Positions 46,927-61,200 of a stretch of DNA of 64,000 nucleotides are shown here, in pieces. Every line of letters starts with the position of its first letter. Position 1 is the stretch's first letter. The notes under the pieces are model-generated. The model did not search any database and was not told the origin of the DNA. It worked only from the letters and a program-made list of their open reading frames with translations. The stretch lies in contig BLZA01000023.1 of the NCBI GenBank assembly GCA_013423385.1, positions 685,782 through 749,781 on the forward strand, read 5' to 3'. The position numbers and the translations under genes are program-made. The stretch comes from Naganishia liquefaciens (Eukaryota; Basidiomycota; Tremellomycetes; Filobasidiales; Filobasidiaceae).

Positions 46927-47878
46927 GATGAGATGTGAACGTTCGGCTTCTCCAAAAGGTTGAATGCTTTCAGCGATGTGGAATTTTGACCGATTCGAAC
47001 AGATCCACCTATAGGTCGAGCTTCACGTTGTCGCTATATATGGCTTTCAACCCTGCAATATTCCTAAGAATTCCTATCAAATGCACGGAATCGTTTTCCG
47101 CCTGAAACGCTGCCTTCCGAGTTGCCGCTAGGATACCAACGAGAATATACACCGTTAGTTCGAGTGGACAGAGCTGACGTCAAAATCAGCGCAACTTCTT
47201 CCGGAAATAGGTTCCAGCGTCTGGAGTCCCAAACTCCGGCAGGTGGAGGCCTGCCGATATTGGAGCCAGGTCGACTTTGTAAACACACACTAACGGCGTT
47301 CCCCCCCCCTGCCTACGCTGCACGTTTCAAGGTCTGGTATAGATGTTTTTGTAGGACCAGAGAGCCGGGAGGAAAAGCCGTAGCGATGGCCAGTCCAACG
47401 AGGAGGCAGTCGATGATTTTCCAGGATTGCTAGAGCCCTCCGGCAGGTCTGTCGACACGCGGTGTGGCGGCATGCAGGGTACTGAGAAGCTTCTCAAGCT
47501 CTTCAAGCTTCTCGCGGTGCCTTTTGTTTACTTGGAAACTACCACTAATGATGTTTCCTGTTCCAGCCGTGGACCTTGAAAATCCAGCAAATAATCAAGC
47601 TCATTGTACTGCACCCGAATCAATTCAACCGGCATAGACGGGTTGCACCGAAAAGACGATTTCCTGTGAAGTGAGGATTTGGCACGTCGACTATTGAGAT
47701 AAAGTGGTTCATCTGATCGCTCCGGCCTCTTTCTTGCCTGTATGGATTGAGAGGCAATTCATGGAAAAGTCTGTAATCGAGACAGCTATGACATGTGCTT
47801 CTACAACATCGTCGCAATTTCATCGGCAGCAGCAGCAATCTTCGCAGGAGAGACACTCATTTGCTCTCTCCCCGAAGC
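46927..47878. other. Intergenic region upstream of the lactate-oxidase-like gene
   Basis: About 950 bp between two minus-strand genes. It has a CCCCCCCC run near 47301-47308 and an inverted-repeat-like AGCTTCTCAAGCTCTTCAAGCT stretch near 47488-47512 (partly direct repeats of CTTCAAGCTTCT type). No gene is supported on either strand. Confidence 0.45.
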
Positions 47879-50800
47879 TCACATCACTCGTCTGTTTCGA
47901 AGCTGGTACTCGAGACTGTTTATGCGGTTGGTCAAAGCCCAATAAGTGACCTTCAATTCGTCAATTGCTGGTGACGAAGGTAAAGAGCTTAGCTGTCGCT
48001 GCAACCTGATCTGGATTTCCCCTTTGAAGGCAGAGAAATTGGCTGACTCCTGTCTGATTGAAGCATCGAATCTGCCCAGATCGTTCTGCATCTGGTTGAC
48101 TTTGGCGTTAAGGTTGGCGAGTGCTGCGTTCCAGTCATGTCTTGATTGAGCAAGCGAAAAGGCAAAGTTTACTCTGTCGGTTCTCGTTGAATCAGAGGCG
48201 GATGATACCTGCAGGTAAGCCGGGGATCGATAAGATTGAGAGTCATGAGTTCTCGTTGGCCCGGTTCCCCTTTGTCCCGGATCACTGATGGCAACTACCA
48301 ATTCCTCCAAGTGAGAGAGGCGGTTGTTGACCTCCTCCTTCAGGTGTTGCAAATCAGCCGTGACTTTGGCGAGATATCCCTCCTGTGACGAGATCTGCCA
48401 AATACTCAACGGTGTCCTGCTCGTCGGTCGATCTTGTCTGACATGCTGATTGTTCAGGCTCCTGCTTGGAAGCCCTTCAAATTCCAATGGTCCCGCAGAG
48501 GGTCCGGGATGTCTCACCGACCCTGAAATGGCTTGACAAGCAGAAGGAGAGGAGTCGATATTTGGGCGAAACTGGAGGAAAGGTGAAAGGGTAGTACTCC
48601 TCGTGTTATTCAGAGATGACAGGAGCCTCGCTTCAGTCGGGTGAGCGAGATCCTCCACTGGACATTCAGCAAGATGAGACCCAAACGTCAAGGCCAAAGC
48701 GCCAGGTCGACTGAGCTTGGGTAGATCCGTCACCTTCTGCTCAAGCGTCCTGATCGGATCATCCAGACAGGTAGAATGGTCATCGGAACTAGCAGAGAGC
48801 GGGTCTGCGCGCTTCGATCCAAAAGGCGAAGTGGAAGCGTATTCGTGGGAAGGCAAGGATGGAGTGATGAATAACCCATGACGCTTTTGGAAGGCAGTCT
48901 CGACAGGTCTTGATCCCTCATCAGCATTGCCATGATCATGCGGGGTATCACATGATCTCTTGATGTGTGAGGTCAAGGTAGATCGGGCTTGTAAAGCAGA
49001 TCGATTGGTTCCGACGAGATCAAGTCCGCTCAGACTTTTTGGGAGCCGACTAGCTGAAGAAGAAGACGATGACGGCAAGTCCACGTTGCTGCGATATTCC
49101 GGGCAGGCCAAAGTCGAGCAGTCAGTGTTCGATACAGATGAACAAAGGAATGTCACCTCGCCTGCCGCAACTGTGGCCTCACACTCTGCGACTCGCCCGA
49201 GCACACTCTCACGCAGCAGCGCAAAGCCTGCATCTAATAATTCGACTTGTTGGCTGAGTTGCACAAGTCCCACTGAGAAGCTTTCGTTGGATTTTCTGAG
49301 AAACCCCTCCATCTCCGCCAATCTGCTTGGTTTCGGGCCAGAAAGCTCTTGGATCTTGATCCAAAAGCTGTCGCAATCCCGGAGCATGGTCTTCAGTCGA
49401 ACATCAAGGTTCTTCGTTTGACGATCGAGGTGAGCCTGCTCTCTCTCGACGGCGTCCAGCCTAATCAATACCTGCTGCTTCAATTCTTCTTGCTCCCTTA
49501 GCGCTCGGCGATGTGCTCTTAGAGTGACAGCTTTGCCAAAGGCGGTCTTCACATCGTTTCGGAGCTTTTCAAGTTTCACTTGAAGCGCGTCGACCTGTGC
49601 GATAACATCTCGTCCGCCATCGGCTTCCCCTCTTGCTTCGCCCTTCAGCGTCTGCACGTCGTACTCCAGATTGCTAAGGCGCTCTTCTGTGGGCAATGCG
49701 TCCCCAGTCGGCGTGAAGACGGCTGATTCCAAGTCAAGGATTCGCGCCGCATGCTCATCAAATTTCCTCTCGCTCGTTGCCAGCATCTCGTTGAGCTCCT
49801 GTGTATACTTTCCGAGAGCGATGACCGTGACGTCTGAAGAGACACTTTCCGGATCGCGGGTGTCTGACGCTTGATATGAAGCGCTTTTCGCGATCGCCTT
49901 CGCCTTCGCGGATTGAGGTCGGTTAGTTGTATCTTTTGCTGCTTCTGACAGATGTTTCTGCAAGATCGCTATCTGAGCGTTGATGTATTTTCTTTCTTGT
50001 GTTATCGCATCTTGCAGAGATTCACGCTGTTGATTAAGTTCTTTCATAAGTCTGCTGGTCGCTACCGTCAAGTTCGTTTCCATTTTCTTGAACCCAGGTC
50101 CCACTTTCTTTTTCAGGTCGTCCACGATTGAAGCATTGAGCCGACTGCGAAGTTCAAGCTCGTCTAGGCGTCTGCCTGACAAAGTCTGCTCCAGTCTTGA
50201 TTCGTTGTGACACTTTTCAAGTTGATTATTGAGGTTTTCGAGCTTGGTGAGCTTAGCCATCAGATCCGCTGAATGGCTTGCGCTTGTCTCAGTCTTGGAA
50301 TCGGCAGGAATTCTTCCTTCGATCCCCTTGATTGTTGTGTACAAGGCATCAATGCGCGCTCGATCCTGTTTCAATCTATTCTGTTGATCGGCGACCTGAG
50401 ACTCCAGAATTTTGCAACGCTCCGCACATCTGGCAGTAGTAGTCTCGTCTCGGGCATCCCGAGACACGCCTTGTCGTGTCACTTTCTGTATCAAAGCTGC
50501 ATGCGCCTTCACCTGTTTGTCGATACGATCGCGATGTAGACTGACTTCAGTTGACAACTCGTCATACTGGTGTTTGAGCCTTTCGGCTGCGAGAGCGGGC
50601 GGAACCTTGAGGTTTGTTCCACGCGGATGTCGTCCAGCTTGTAGGGCTTCTTCGGCTTGTGACCTCCCAACCTGCTCCTCCTGAGAGTCAATTCTCTGGT
50701 CGACGACAGCGGAGAAGCGGAACTTGAGAGCAGGAATGAGATATCGATGGATAAAATAAATGAGAGCGATGATTTCCAGTAGCAAAGGAAATAGCGAAGT

Positions 50801-51050
50801 AAACACGTCGCTTCCCTGGATCACTACATCAGCTGCGACAAGTCGAAATCATAATGCGAGGTAAGATATCCCGCATGCCGTCCGCCATACGATGCTCACC
50901 TTGCCCATTAAGAGGTATCTTGTCAGTCGAGATTGATGTCATGATGGATCTCAGCGCTGAAGAGGGATGTGATCCTGTAGCTTTCATCGCGCGAACATCG
51001 GCGGAAAAGAGACAGATGGAGACTACAGCGAGTGTGGTACGCAGCGACAT
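47879..51050 (-). CDS. Membrane-anchored long coiled-coil protein of unknown function
   Basis: Two exons (low-high), 47879-50832 and 50900-51050, encode 1034 residues. The N-terminus MSLRTTLAVVSICLFSADVR looks like a signal peptide cleaved after ADVRA, and a second hydrophobic helix (FTSLFPLLLEIIALIYFIHRYL) follows at about residues 58-80. The rest is soluble, mostly heptad-like coiled coil with Leu/Lys/Glu/Gln-rich segments (LKHQYDELSTEVSLHRDRID, LTKLENLNNQLEKCH), a Ser/Thr/Pro-rich disordered middle (about residues 560-830) and a short C-terminal coiled coil. I do not recognise a family. The layout resembles tethers or scaffolds of the ER or nuclear envelope (lumenal start, cytoplasmic rod), but that is topology alone. 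Confidence 0.75.
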
Positions 51051-52187
51051 CGTTGGATTAATTCCAGAGAAGCCCTGAAGGCAATTTGTGATGGAACAGA
51101 ACCTGCGGTGCCTCATGATGTCAGGCTTCAAGCGACATTGACACACGCCTGTCCCGCGGACTCACTTGGCCGTAATCTTCGCCAGGCTCGACGACTCAAG
51201 GCCGTCGGAAACTCACTTGACTTTGTGTTGATTGGCTTACTGAATGGAGACTACAAACGCGAAGGAACTCGGATTTGCTGAAAATGCAAGCTCTATCCCT
51301 GAAGAAGCGAGAAAGCCGTTCTCGGCCTGAAGGTGACGCCTCCTATCTCCGTCGCACGCGTCCGTAAACGAATTGAGCCGAGTTCGTTCCCGATCCGATT
51401 CCCGATCACAATATGGTAGTCAAAGTAGTTGGTGTAGACTCCAAGATGTCCAAGATGCCGTGATCCTGATGAGGCCAATCACTGATGTTGCAGAAACGAT
51501 GGATGTTTGTGTAGATTCTATCCTCAGTATCCCCGCCTCCTTGCTGTCTCCCGCCAGACCGAGACCAAACGTCTAAAGCGGAAGCAAAGAACCGCGATGA
51601 GTCACGCAAAGTAAGCTGTCCTGCACGCTGCCATATAACACTATCTCGTGCATCTACTCATGCATCTCTCGTCGTGACGGGGAGGCCGCTGGCATTCCGC
51701 ACATTCGCCAATAAAGAGCCGTTAAGAGTGCTGTGCAACACTGGAGCGAGTACAGCAAAGGGATTTCTTGCGCATCGAAGCTTAGGCGAGCTATTCAACC
51801 GCGACGCGGGCGACTAACTCGACGCCGCGAATTGACTTCGCGCTGCGCTCATCTGGCCGAAGGAGCGGGGAAGTCCAGCATGAGTTTGGCTTGGGCCTAC
51901 CGCTGTCTTCATTTCCCTCTGTCACCAGCTGATCTATCAGTCGAGCGGAACAGCAAGAATTCAAATGAGACGTCGTTGTTGATTTCGATCGGAACAAGCC
52001 TGCAAGCGGCCCAAACTCGTAGAGCCACAAGCATTTAGTCAGACGAGTTACGAGGCACTTCAGAGGATGAGGCATAGTATCGCACAAAGTCAATTGTAGA
52101 GAAATCAGATATTTAATGACGCACACACCTTTCTGATCTTGCGCTTCGCTCGCAAGAGCTTCCAACAACTCTGCGTAGTGTCAAGTT
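51051..52187. other. Divergent region between the coiled-coil gene and the 227-residue orphan
   Basis: About 1.1 kb. Several open frames of 60-125 codons occur on both strands without recognisable domains. I see no tRNA or repeat. An unannotated 5' exon of the downstream gene is possible. Confidence 0.4.
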
Positions 52188-52984
52188 ATGAACGGTCTTC
52201 CCGGGATCATTGAAGAGGCAGAGGACTTCAAAATCGAAAGACAGAGTGCCGAGGGCCGACGGGGAAGCGAAGTCGTTCTCATTCGAGAAATTCCCGTCGC
52301 ATGGTCTCAAACTACCACACGCAAGTATCTACTTCCTCCTGCTTCATTACCTGGTGGCATATCTACCGCTAATAAATCCTTGGCAGCCTTGAACTCCGCA
52401 AATCTCTCGCTCTCATCAACATCCACTTTAAAGGATGATGCACATTGTAAGCGTCTATTGCAGCGTTGACGCTCTCTGCTTCGTTCTAGTCACCTTGACT
52501 TCACCGATTTACAGCCAGAAAAGCATGGAGCAGACCGCCGAAACTGGGTCATCAACCAAGCTTTGCTTCTTCCTCCTCTTCTCGTTCATCAAGGTCATCA
52601 CGACTATCTCTTCGCCGTCTGACCTCATGGGCTTCTAGGACTTCTTTGTCAAGCAGCTCCATTTCGAGTCCCCCCACGACGGAGAGTAGCTCCGCAAACA
52701 CTAAGAATCCGCCAGGACCGCAAGCCCCAGCTCTCCAGCGATTACTTGATGGCGAACACTCGACCAAAATTACCATGGCCCTGGTAGCGCTGAAGCTCTA
52801 TGGATGGCTTCAGAGAAAAGCAGGGTGGGACGAGCATGAACCGCCAGTACAAGTTCTGATCAACTCGGAGATCGTGGTGCCGAGCGACTGGCCGGAGCCT
52901 TTGAAAAGAAGATACGGATATAGCGACTGCAGCGACAAGACAAGACGCTGTAAAGGAAAGGCCTCCAAAAGAAGACGACTGTAG
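52188..52984 (+). CDS. Small basic, Ser-rich protein of unknown function
   Basis: Three exons, 52188-52446, 52515-52593 and 52639-52984, rebuild 227 residues. It starts MNGLPGIIEEAEDFKIERQS. The middle is Ser-rich (ASSSSRSSRSSR, SLSSSSISSPPTTES). The last 90 residues look folded: LQRLLDGEHSTKITMALVAL, KLYGWLQRKAGWDEHEPPVQ, VLINSEIVVPSDWPEPLKRR, and it ends in a basic cluster GKASKRRRL that resembles a nuclear localisation signal. No family recognised. The second intron is only 45 bp with a weak GTCATC donor, so the exact junction there is uncertain. Reading straight through instead gives an early stop. Confidence 0.6.
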
Positions 52985-53369
52985 ACTAAAAGGGGGTGGT
53001 ATAATACAATGACACTGGTAGAGATAATTGTAGCATGGATTATACGCGACGCAGTACAGACACACAATGAAAAAACTTCATCCAGGCAGGTCAACTTGTC
53101 CCCACAACGAGTGCGACGCCGCTATCCGCAGTCTCCTCCAATATGATCTTAGAGCGACTTCAGCACAGCTGTATGTTTTACGCGCCATGCACTTCTCAGA
53201 TTTATTATGCGGTTGTCATTCATCATCGAATCCAGACGACCATTGTCATATTGTCTATTGTGCTAGTTCACACTTGCAACTATTTATTGATACATCGAAT
53301 GCTGACATACGCCACAATTAATCTGCAAGCGCGAAATGAGTCCTGCAGCCTGAGAAACCGATGATCATA
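52985..53369. other. Convergent 3' region between the orphan and SSE1
   Basis: About 385 bp of AT-richer sequence between two stop codons. Both 3' UTRs are expected here; no gene seen. Confidence 0.5.
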
Positions 53370-55882
53370 CTACTCACCGACATCCATCTCGGTGACTTGC
53401 GGCTCTGCGTCTTCGCCCTCCATGTCGGCATCAGCCTTCTCCTGCTTGGGCGCCTCGCTCGGGGGAGGAACCTCGGTCTTGGGCCTGGGCTTGGGCCTGT
53501 TCATGATGGCGGCAGAGCTGAACTGAACCTCGTCACGTCGCTTGTAAATCTCGGCGGTGGTGATGACCGGGTTGGCGTTCTTGGGCTTCTCGCTCTGTCG
53601 GATGAGGTTGTCTTCGAGCCACTGCTTGTTGGTGGCGCACTTTTCAATCTGTCCAAGATTACCCGTGATTAGCACATGACTTGTAGTTCCACGGATGCAA
53701 AATACTTACGACCTTGGTTCGGTCAGCTTCCTCGATGTGCGAGTACTTCTCGTCCTCGCTCTGGGCGAGCGACATGAAGTTGTCGATGACTTCTCGAAGG
53801 GCGGCAGCAGCCTTGGCCCTGTCCTCTCCTTCTCTCCACCTGAAGGCGACCGGGTCACCCAGCTTCTTCAACTCGTCGAGCTTGGCGACGTATGCCGACT
53901 TGTTGGCATCCTCACCCTCCTCGCTGTAAAGCCAGTCTTCAGCTTCCTGGGTAGCCTTCATAAGAGCCTCCTTCTCCGATGGCTGAACGAAAGCGGCGTA
54001 TCGACCGTCGAGCTTGCCTCGCATGTCGTAAACGTATTCCTCGAGCGCGTTCTTTCGGTCCTCGGTCTCCATAACCAGCTTGTCCTCAGCGTGCATCTTG
54101 CCTTCGCTTTCCTGGAACTGGTTTCGAACCTCGTCGGTCAGACCGGTGAAGCCGCTGACGAGCTTGAGCGAGTCCTTTCGCCTGATCTTCTTGACCTTCC
54201 TGGTCTCCTCCTTCTTCTCCTCGCCCTCGCCAACAGTGTATGTCTCCTCTTCTTCGACCTCCTCGACGGTGTAAGCCTCCTCGAAGTTCAAGATACCGTG
54301 CAGGTTCATTCGGGTCTTGACCTTGACAACGGCGAAGTCGGAGTTGTCGGGCTTGGAAACGCCCTTGACGGAAACTCGGCCGATCCAAGGGTTGATGCCC
54401 TTGGGAATCTGAGCATCCTCGGTGTACGAAGCTTCCAGGTCGAACGGTCCGGCTCGGTGGAAGGTCAAGATCTTGGTCGAAGGAATGGCGTTGCCCTTGG
54501 GGAAGACAACCAGTTGCGTGTCCTCATCCGGGCTGCCAGCCTCCTGCTCCCAAGTGACCTTGACGGGGTAAGATGTCATGTCGTAGACGTTGAATTCACG
54601 GACTCGGAAGACGGGGGACAGGGTAGCGCAAGCAAAGGTAGCACCTCGGCAGATGGCTTCGTCCTGGTTCAAGGTGGTGTTCAAGGTCTTTCCGCCAAAC
54701 CACTTCTGGATTCGCTCCTTGATGGCGGGAACACGAGTGGTACCACCGATCAACTCAATGGCATCGATCTGGTCAAGGGTGAGACCAGAGTCCTTCAATG
54801 CGGCGTCAAGGGGAGCGGAGACACGGTCCAACAGGTGCGAAACCATCTGCTCGAAATCCTCTCGCTTCAATGATGATGCAGCATCGACGTCGTTCATGAT
54901 GGATTCAACGTTCAAAGGAGCCTCGGTGTTGGCGGACAGGACCTTCTTCAATCGCTCACATCCAGTAATGAGACGGAAGACGGCCTTGGGGTTGCTCATG
55001 ACGTCGATCTTGTACTTGGTCTTGAACTCGCTGGCAAAGTGCTGAACCAAGGCGTAGTCGAGGTCTCGACCACCAAAGTGTCGGTCGTAAGCAGTACCCT
55101 TGGTGACCAACTGTCCTTTAGAGAAGGCAACAACGGCGACGGAGTAGTCCGAGTGACCAATGTCGACGAACATGACGTTTCGGGCAGTCTCCGGGGTCTC
55201 TGGCAGGTCGGACTTGGTGATTCCGTAACCGAGGGCGACAGCGGTGTGGTCGTTGATCAATCGCAATGCGTTGAGACCGGCGATCTGGGCAGCGTCCAGA
55301 AGAGCTCGTCGCTGAACGTCCGTGAACCAACCGGGGATGGCAATGACGACGTCAGAAACAACCTGCTTGAGCTCGGCGGCGGCGGTATCCCGGAGCTTGG
55401 CGAGGTACATGGCGACCAGCTGGGTGGCGGAGAATTCCGAGATTTCGCCCAGATACCTGACCCGGACACCAACGGTGCCGTTAACATCGACGAGCTCAGC
55501 GTTGATGAACTTCTTCTCAATTTCCTGAATCTGTAGGGAGTATTACAAAGTCAGCTTTGACAACGGAGAGTCGTGCGCTGTACATACCTCGGGGTCACTG
55601 AGAGTTCGTCCTATCAGCCGCTTCAAGGATCCGATGGTGTTCTTAAAGTTTGATGTTTCACCGGTCTTGGCGGGTTCACCAATCATACGCTGTCGAGGAG
55701 TGAAAGAAACCAAGGAAGGAGTGGCCAAGTTGGAGACCTCGTTGGCGATAACATCAATTCCTCGTCGTCGCGCCACACCAATCCTGGAATGCAGAGGTCA
55801 GTGGATACGCCCATCTGGCAGATATACCGACGTCTACTCACTTGGAGGCGAGGTTTCCCAAATCAATACCGACAACAGCCAT
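53370..55882 (-). CDS. SSE1: Hsp110-type chaperone (Hsp70 nucleotide exchange factor)
   Basis: Cytosolic Hsp110, nucleotide exchange factor and holdase partner of Hsp70. Four exons (low-high): 53370-53648, 53710-55530, 55588-55783 and 55842-55882; 778 residues, close to yeast Sse1. The ATPase half starts MAVVGIDLGNLASKIGVARR and has NEVSNLATPSLVSF, VVSDVVIAIPGWFTDVQRRA, LRLINDHTAVALGYGI, MFVDIGHSDYSVAVVAF and IELIGGTTRVPAIK. The Hsp110 rather than Hsp70 marks are the GHSDYSV reading, the acidic insertion in the substrate domain (EEVEEEETYTVGEGEEKKEE) and an acidic tail lacking the EEVD end (ends TEMDVGE). Unusually few introns for its size. Confidence 0.97.
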
Positions 55883-56464
55883 CTTGTTCTATTCCTTTTG
55901 AAAGTTCGAACTGAATGAACGGGTCGAGCTAACTGGAATTGAAACGTCAGCAGCGGTAAATGGCGACTGTAGCAGCGAGGGTCGGCTTTTGGACACTCAC
56001 AAAAGCGTCTTTTGGATTGAATGCGCAGTTGACAGCCGATAGAGCGTACAACTATGAATGCAGTCAGGTGTTTTATGCCAAAGGCTGTATGTAGTATGTG
56101 CCGAGAATCCTTTGTGGCTGCGTCGTCGAGCGGTCGTGACTTCAATCTTTTTGCACGAAAATGCGAGAACATGGGGCGCGCCCATGCCAGTCACGTTTGC
56201 ACGGCGGCCGAGAGTGGGTGAGCGAGCGAGCGAGTGAGCGATCGAGGTCGCCAGAGTCGGAACCAACCTGATGAGTAATGGCGCGCGGCGGCGGGGGATA
56301 TCTCGGATCCAAGCAGAGCGTTGAGGAGTGAAACGACGACGTGAATCCCGTCTCTTGCGGGTGAGCTCACAGATCTGGGTCATTCTGCATCGACACCCAG
56401 GGGTTCACGAGCTCGACCTGCCACCTCAAGCCAATCGTCGCGTGAATAGCAAGAGTCCATCGAA
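55883..56464. promoter_or_regulatory. Divergent SSE1/HEM2 promoter region
   Basis: About 580 bp. A GAAagTTC pair at 55900-55907 is a partial heat-shock element 18 bp before the SSE1 ATG, with further TTC/GAA half-sites beside it; a full three-unit element is not present. Farther up, the SSE1 leader strand has a plausible leader intron (GTGAGTGTCC to TTCCAG). A GAGC-type microsatellite lies at 56220-56247. Confidence 0.3.
56220..56247. repeat. GAGC tetranucleotide microsatellite
   Basis: About seven imperfect GAGC units (three exact, then GAGT, GAGC, GATC, GAGG) in the SSE1/HEM2 promoter region. Confidence 0.7.
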
Positions 56465-58025
<1,561 letters not shown>

Positions 58026-58211
58026 GCATTCATTGCTTGTTAGCCAGGGTCAAAGAAGACCCAGGCAATGACTTCAAGAGTGCCTACCATTCTCGTCGTC
58101 GTCGTCAATAAGTCTGTAGGCCGTATCAACACGCAAGCGAATGCGACACAGCTCCTTCAAATGGGAAGATGGGCAGACTATGCGTGATTCGTTTTGTCTA
58201 CAACCATACAA

Positions 58212-61200
58212 CTATGAAGGCTTTCTTTGATGCCCCGCCTGGTTCTGCGCTTTCTGAATATCCTCTAAGGTGATATCACTCTTGATACATAGACTCCTGA
58301 AGAGACTGTCCTCCCTACTGAATAATTCCAGGGGTCCAGCGTACTCCTTGCACATTCCTGCATCCATGACCAGGATCTTGTCGAAGGAGATGACGGTATG
58401 AAGGCGATGAGCGATGCACAACACTGTCTTGTTGGAGAACTCGCGCCTGATCGTCTCCTGTATCTTGGCGTCCGTGGCGGCATCCGTGGAGGCCGTCGCC
58501 TCGTCAAGGATTATGATCTTGGAATCATTGACCAATGCTCGGGCGAGAGACAATAACGCTCTCTCACCGACGCTCAAATTTTGTCCCTCGCTTTCGACAG
58601 GTGTTTCCAGGTTGAACCTCGGCCTGTGACTCTGTTCGTCTCCTTCCCCCATGCGCTCGATATCGACGGAATCGATTAAAGCGGCTTTTCGCATGGCATC
58701 GAGCAGATTGGCATCCGGGAATCTGTCAAAGGGGTCGAGATTGCTGCGAATCGTCCCCGAGAACAGCAAAGGCTCTTGCGGGATCAGGGATAGTCTCGAC
58801 CGAAGTGTAGCCAAACCGATGGACGAGATGTCTACACCGTCAATGTGGATGCTTCCCGATGTTAATCTGGCGGAAAGGTTCGGTCATGGATCATTCGCTG
58901 ATTCAAGTGCAGGACTTACTCTACTAAGCGGAATAACACCTGGGTTAGCGATGATTTCCCCGCCCCCGATCTCCCCAAAATCCCTACGGAAGCCCCCGAT
59001 TCAACGTGTAGGTTTCTGCACTCAGCATGTGATGATCAATTGATCCGCTCGTCATACGGCCTCGCAGACTTACATTCCATGTAGCACGGTTGGTAAGCCT
59101 TCCCGATAAGACATGACAACGTCCTTGAAATCGACTTGGCCACTCTCGGGCCACGACGCCGGAGGCTCCGTGTCAGGGATAATATGCGCTCGCTCCTGTG
59201 GCAATTTCTCAGAAGCATAATACAGGACTCTCTCCACCGCCTTCCGGGGGTCAAGGCTTTAACCCATATCGCTGCTGGTCTGGACAAAGGACTCACATTC
59301 ATGTTATTCTCTAACTCGGCGCTTTGCCGGGTCATCATACCAAACATTTGCACTAGTGATGTCAGATCTAATGAGATAAGATCAAACATTAGTACGATCC
59401 CGATAAATGAACATCCCAGACTGGAACGAACAGGTAAGGGTCAAACCAATGACTGAGGGAGAAAGCTTGGTGTTGGTTGCAGCCATAACGGCGACGCAGA
59501 ATATCAGGATGGCACCGCAAAAGTCGAGACGAATAGCAAGCCAACGTTGATTTGCTGTTGTAAGAAGGCTGCGGGGATATGGCGACATTTCAGCAAAGCT
59601 TGAGACGCAGTGCCAGACCTTAAAATACAGACTATGCTCTGTTTTCGAGATCCACGTAGCCGTCGTTGGCATCTTCAAAGCGACTGATCGCATTATAAGC
59701 GCGTATGGTTGACAAACCGGAGAGGCTAGAGTGCGAGATGCGATTGTAAGGGCGGAGAACTGAAGAAAGGTCAGAAAATATACCTTTCTCCGAAGTGAGA
59801 GTAGAGAAGTGAACGCAGAATCGAGTCAAGCCTCTTCACTTCTCGAGCACTCGCTCTGTAGAACATGGCAAAGTAGCCGTAGCCAAGAAGGACGACTGCG
59901 ACAACTGGCAAGAAGTAGTGAAGATAAACCGTGATGATTACGACACTATAGAGAAGATCAGCCAGAATACACATTTGCAATGGGAAATCGCCAACACACC
60001 TGCCTATGACCGAAGCAATTGTCATGAGAAACATTCTGAAACTGTCGCTCAAGTTTGAATCGATTGTGTCTATATCCTTTCCGTAGACAGACATGATGCG
60101 GCCGATTGGAGTCGTCGAGAGGAAAGACATTGGAGTGTGGAAGAGGCGATGCAAGGACTTGCTATACAAGGATCGTGAAGCAAAGTAGGAGAGGATTCCT
60201 ATGGTGGCCCCTAATGCGAACGTGAAAAAAGCTTGCGCAACACCCAATGCAGCATAGATCCCCATGTAGAAGTTCTGGCTTCTTTGGAATTGGTCCGCTT
60301 GCCAGTAGGTGATCCACAACATAGACAGGATATTGCAGCCTTGCATCAGAATCGCCGCGATAAGGGTCAGAGGGCCTGTAACCTCCGCTTCCCCTGCTCG
60401 CAGATACTGCATGTATACCTTCATGCCAACCTGCAGCGGAATAACACTGTTTCAGTCCTCGCGGAGTAAGTCGCAATTGGAGCTGCTCACAGATCCCGTC
60501 TTTCTCACTTCCCCCTTCATGAGGCGACCTTCCAATTTGCCGGTGCCGGCTGCACTTCCCATCATCTTCCTCGTAATTTTCTGCTTGAGAATTGGTTTGA
60601 CCTCTAGCGCTTTTTCAGCTTCAACTTCGTCCTCCTCCCACTGCTCCTCGCGTTGACCGCCGTATTGTTGTACGAGCTTTTTGAAAGCTCCATTCGCTCG
60701 CATGAGCTCGTTGTAGGTTCCTTGCTCTACAAATCTACCGTCATCGATCGAATAGATGTAGTCCACTTGCTTTGATAGCAGGTGCAAGGCGTGAGTAACG
60801 AGGACTACTGTCTTGCCAGTTGCCTTGAGCGCGAGAATTGCTTCTTCAAACAGGTGCAAGCCGACATGGGCATCCACAGCGCTGAGTGGATCGTCCAAGA
60901 GGATGATCTCCGCATCGCTGTAGAATGCCCTAGCTATATTCAAGCGACTCTTCTGGCCGCCAGAAAGATTGACGCCGCGTTCGCCGATTTCAGTCATGTC
61001 GCCGTCCGCGAAGAGTTCCAGGTCAGGTGGTAGAGCTGCCGCCTTCACTGCGCGCCAGTATCGATCTTCATCATATGGCGCTCCGAACAAGATGTTCTCC
61101 CTAACGCTGAGATTCTGGATCCAGGCGTTCTGTTGACAATAGCCCAAGCTTCCACAGAATGTAACATTGCCGCTGACTCTCTCCATTTCGCCCACTAGTG

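Noticed and set aside
47122-47433. 103-codon plus-strand frame upstream of the lactate-oxidase-like gene
   Set aside because: No domain or splice partner; the stretch includes a poly-C run and looks like intergenic DNA.
51051-52187. Additional small gene from frames of 60-125 codons
   Set aside because: No recognised domain, no consistent exon chain and no coding-like composition on either strand.
53695-54873. 392-codon plus-strand open frame inside SSE1
   Set aside because: Antisense shadow of the Hsp110 coding exon; its Val/Leu/Gly-rich composition comes from the codon bias of the true gene.
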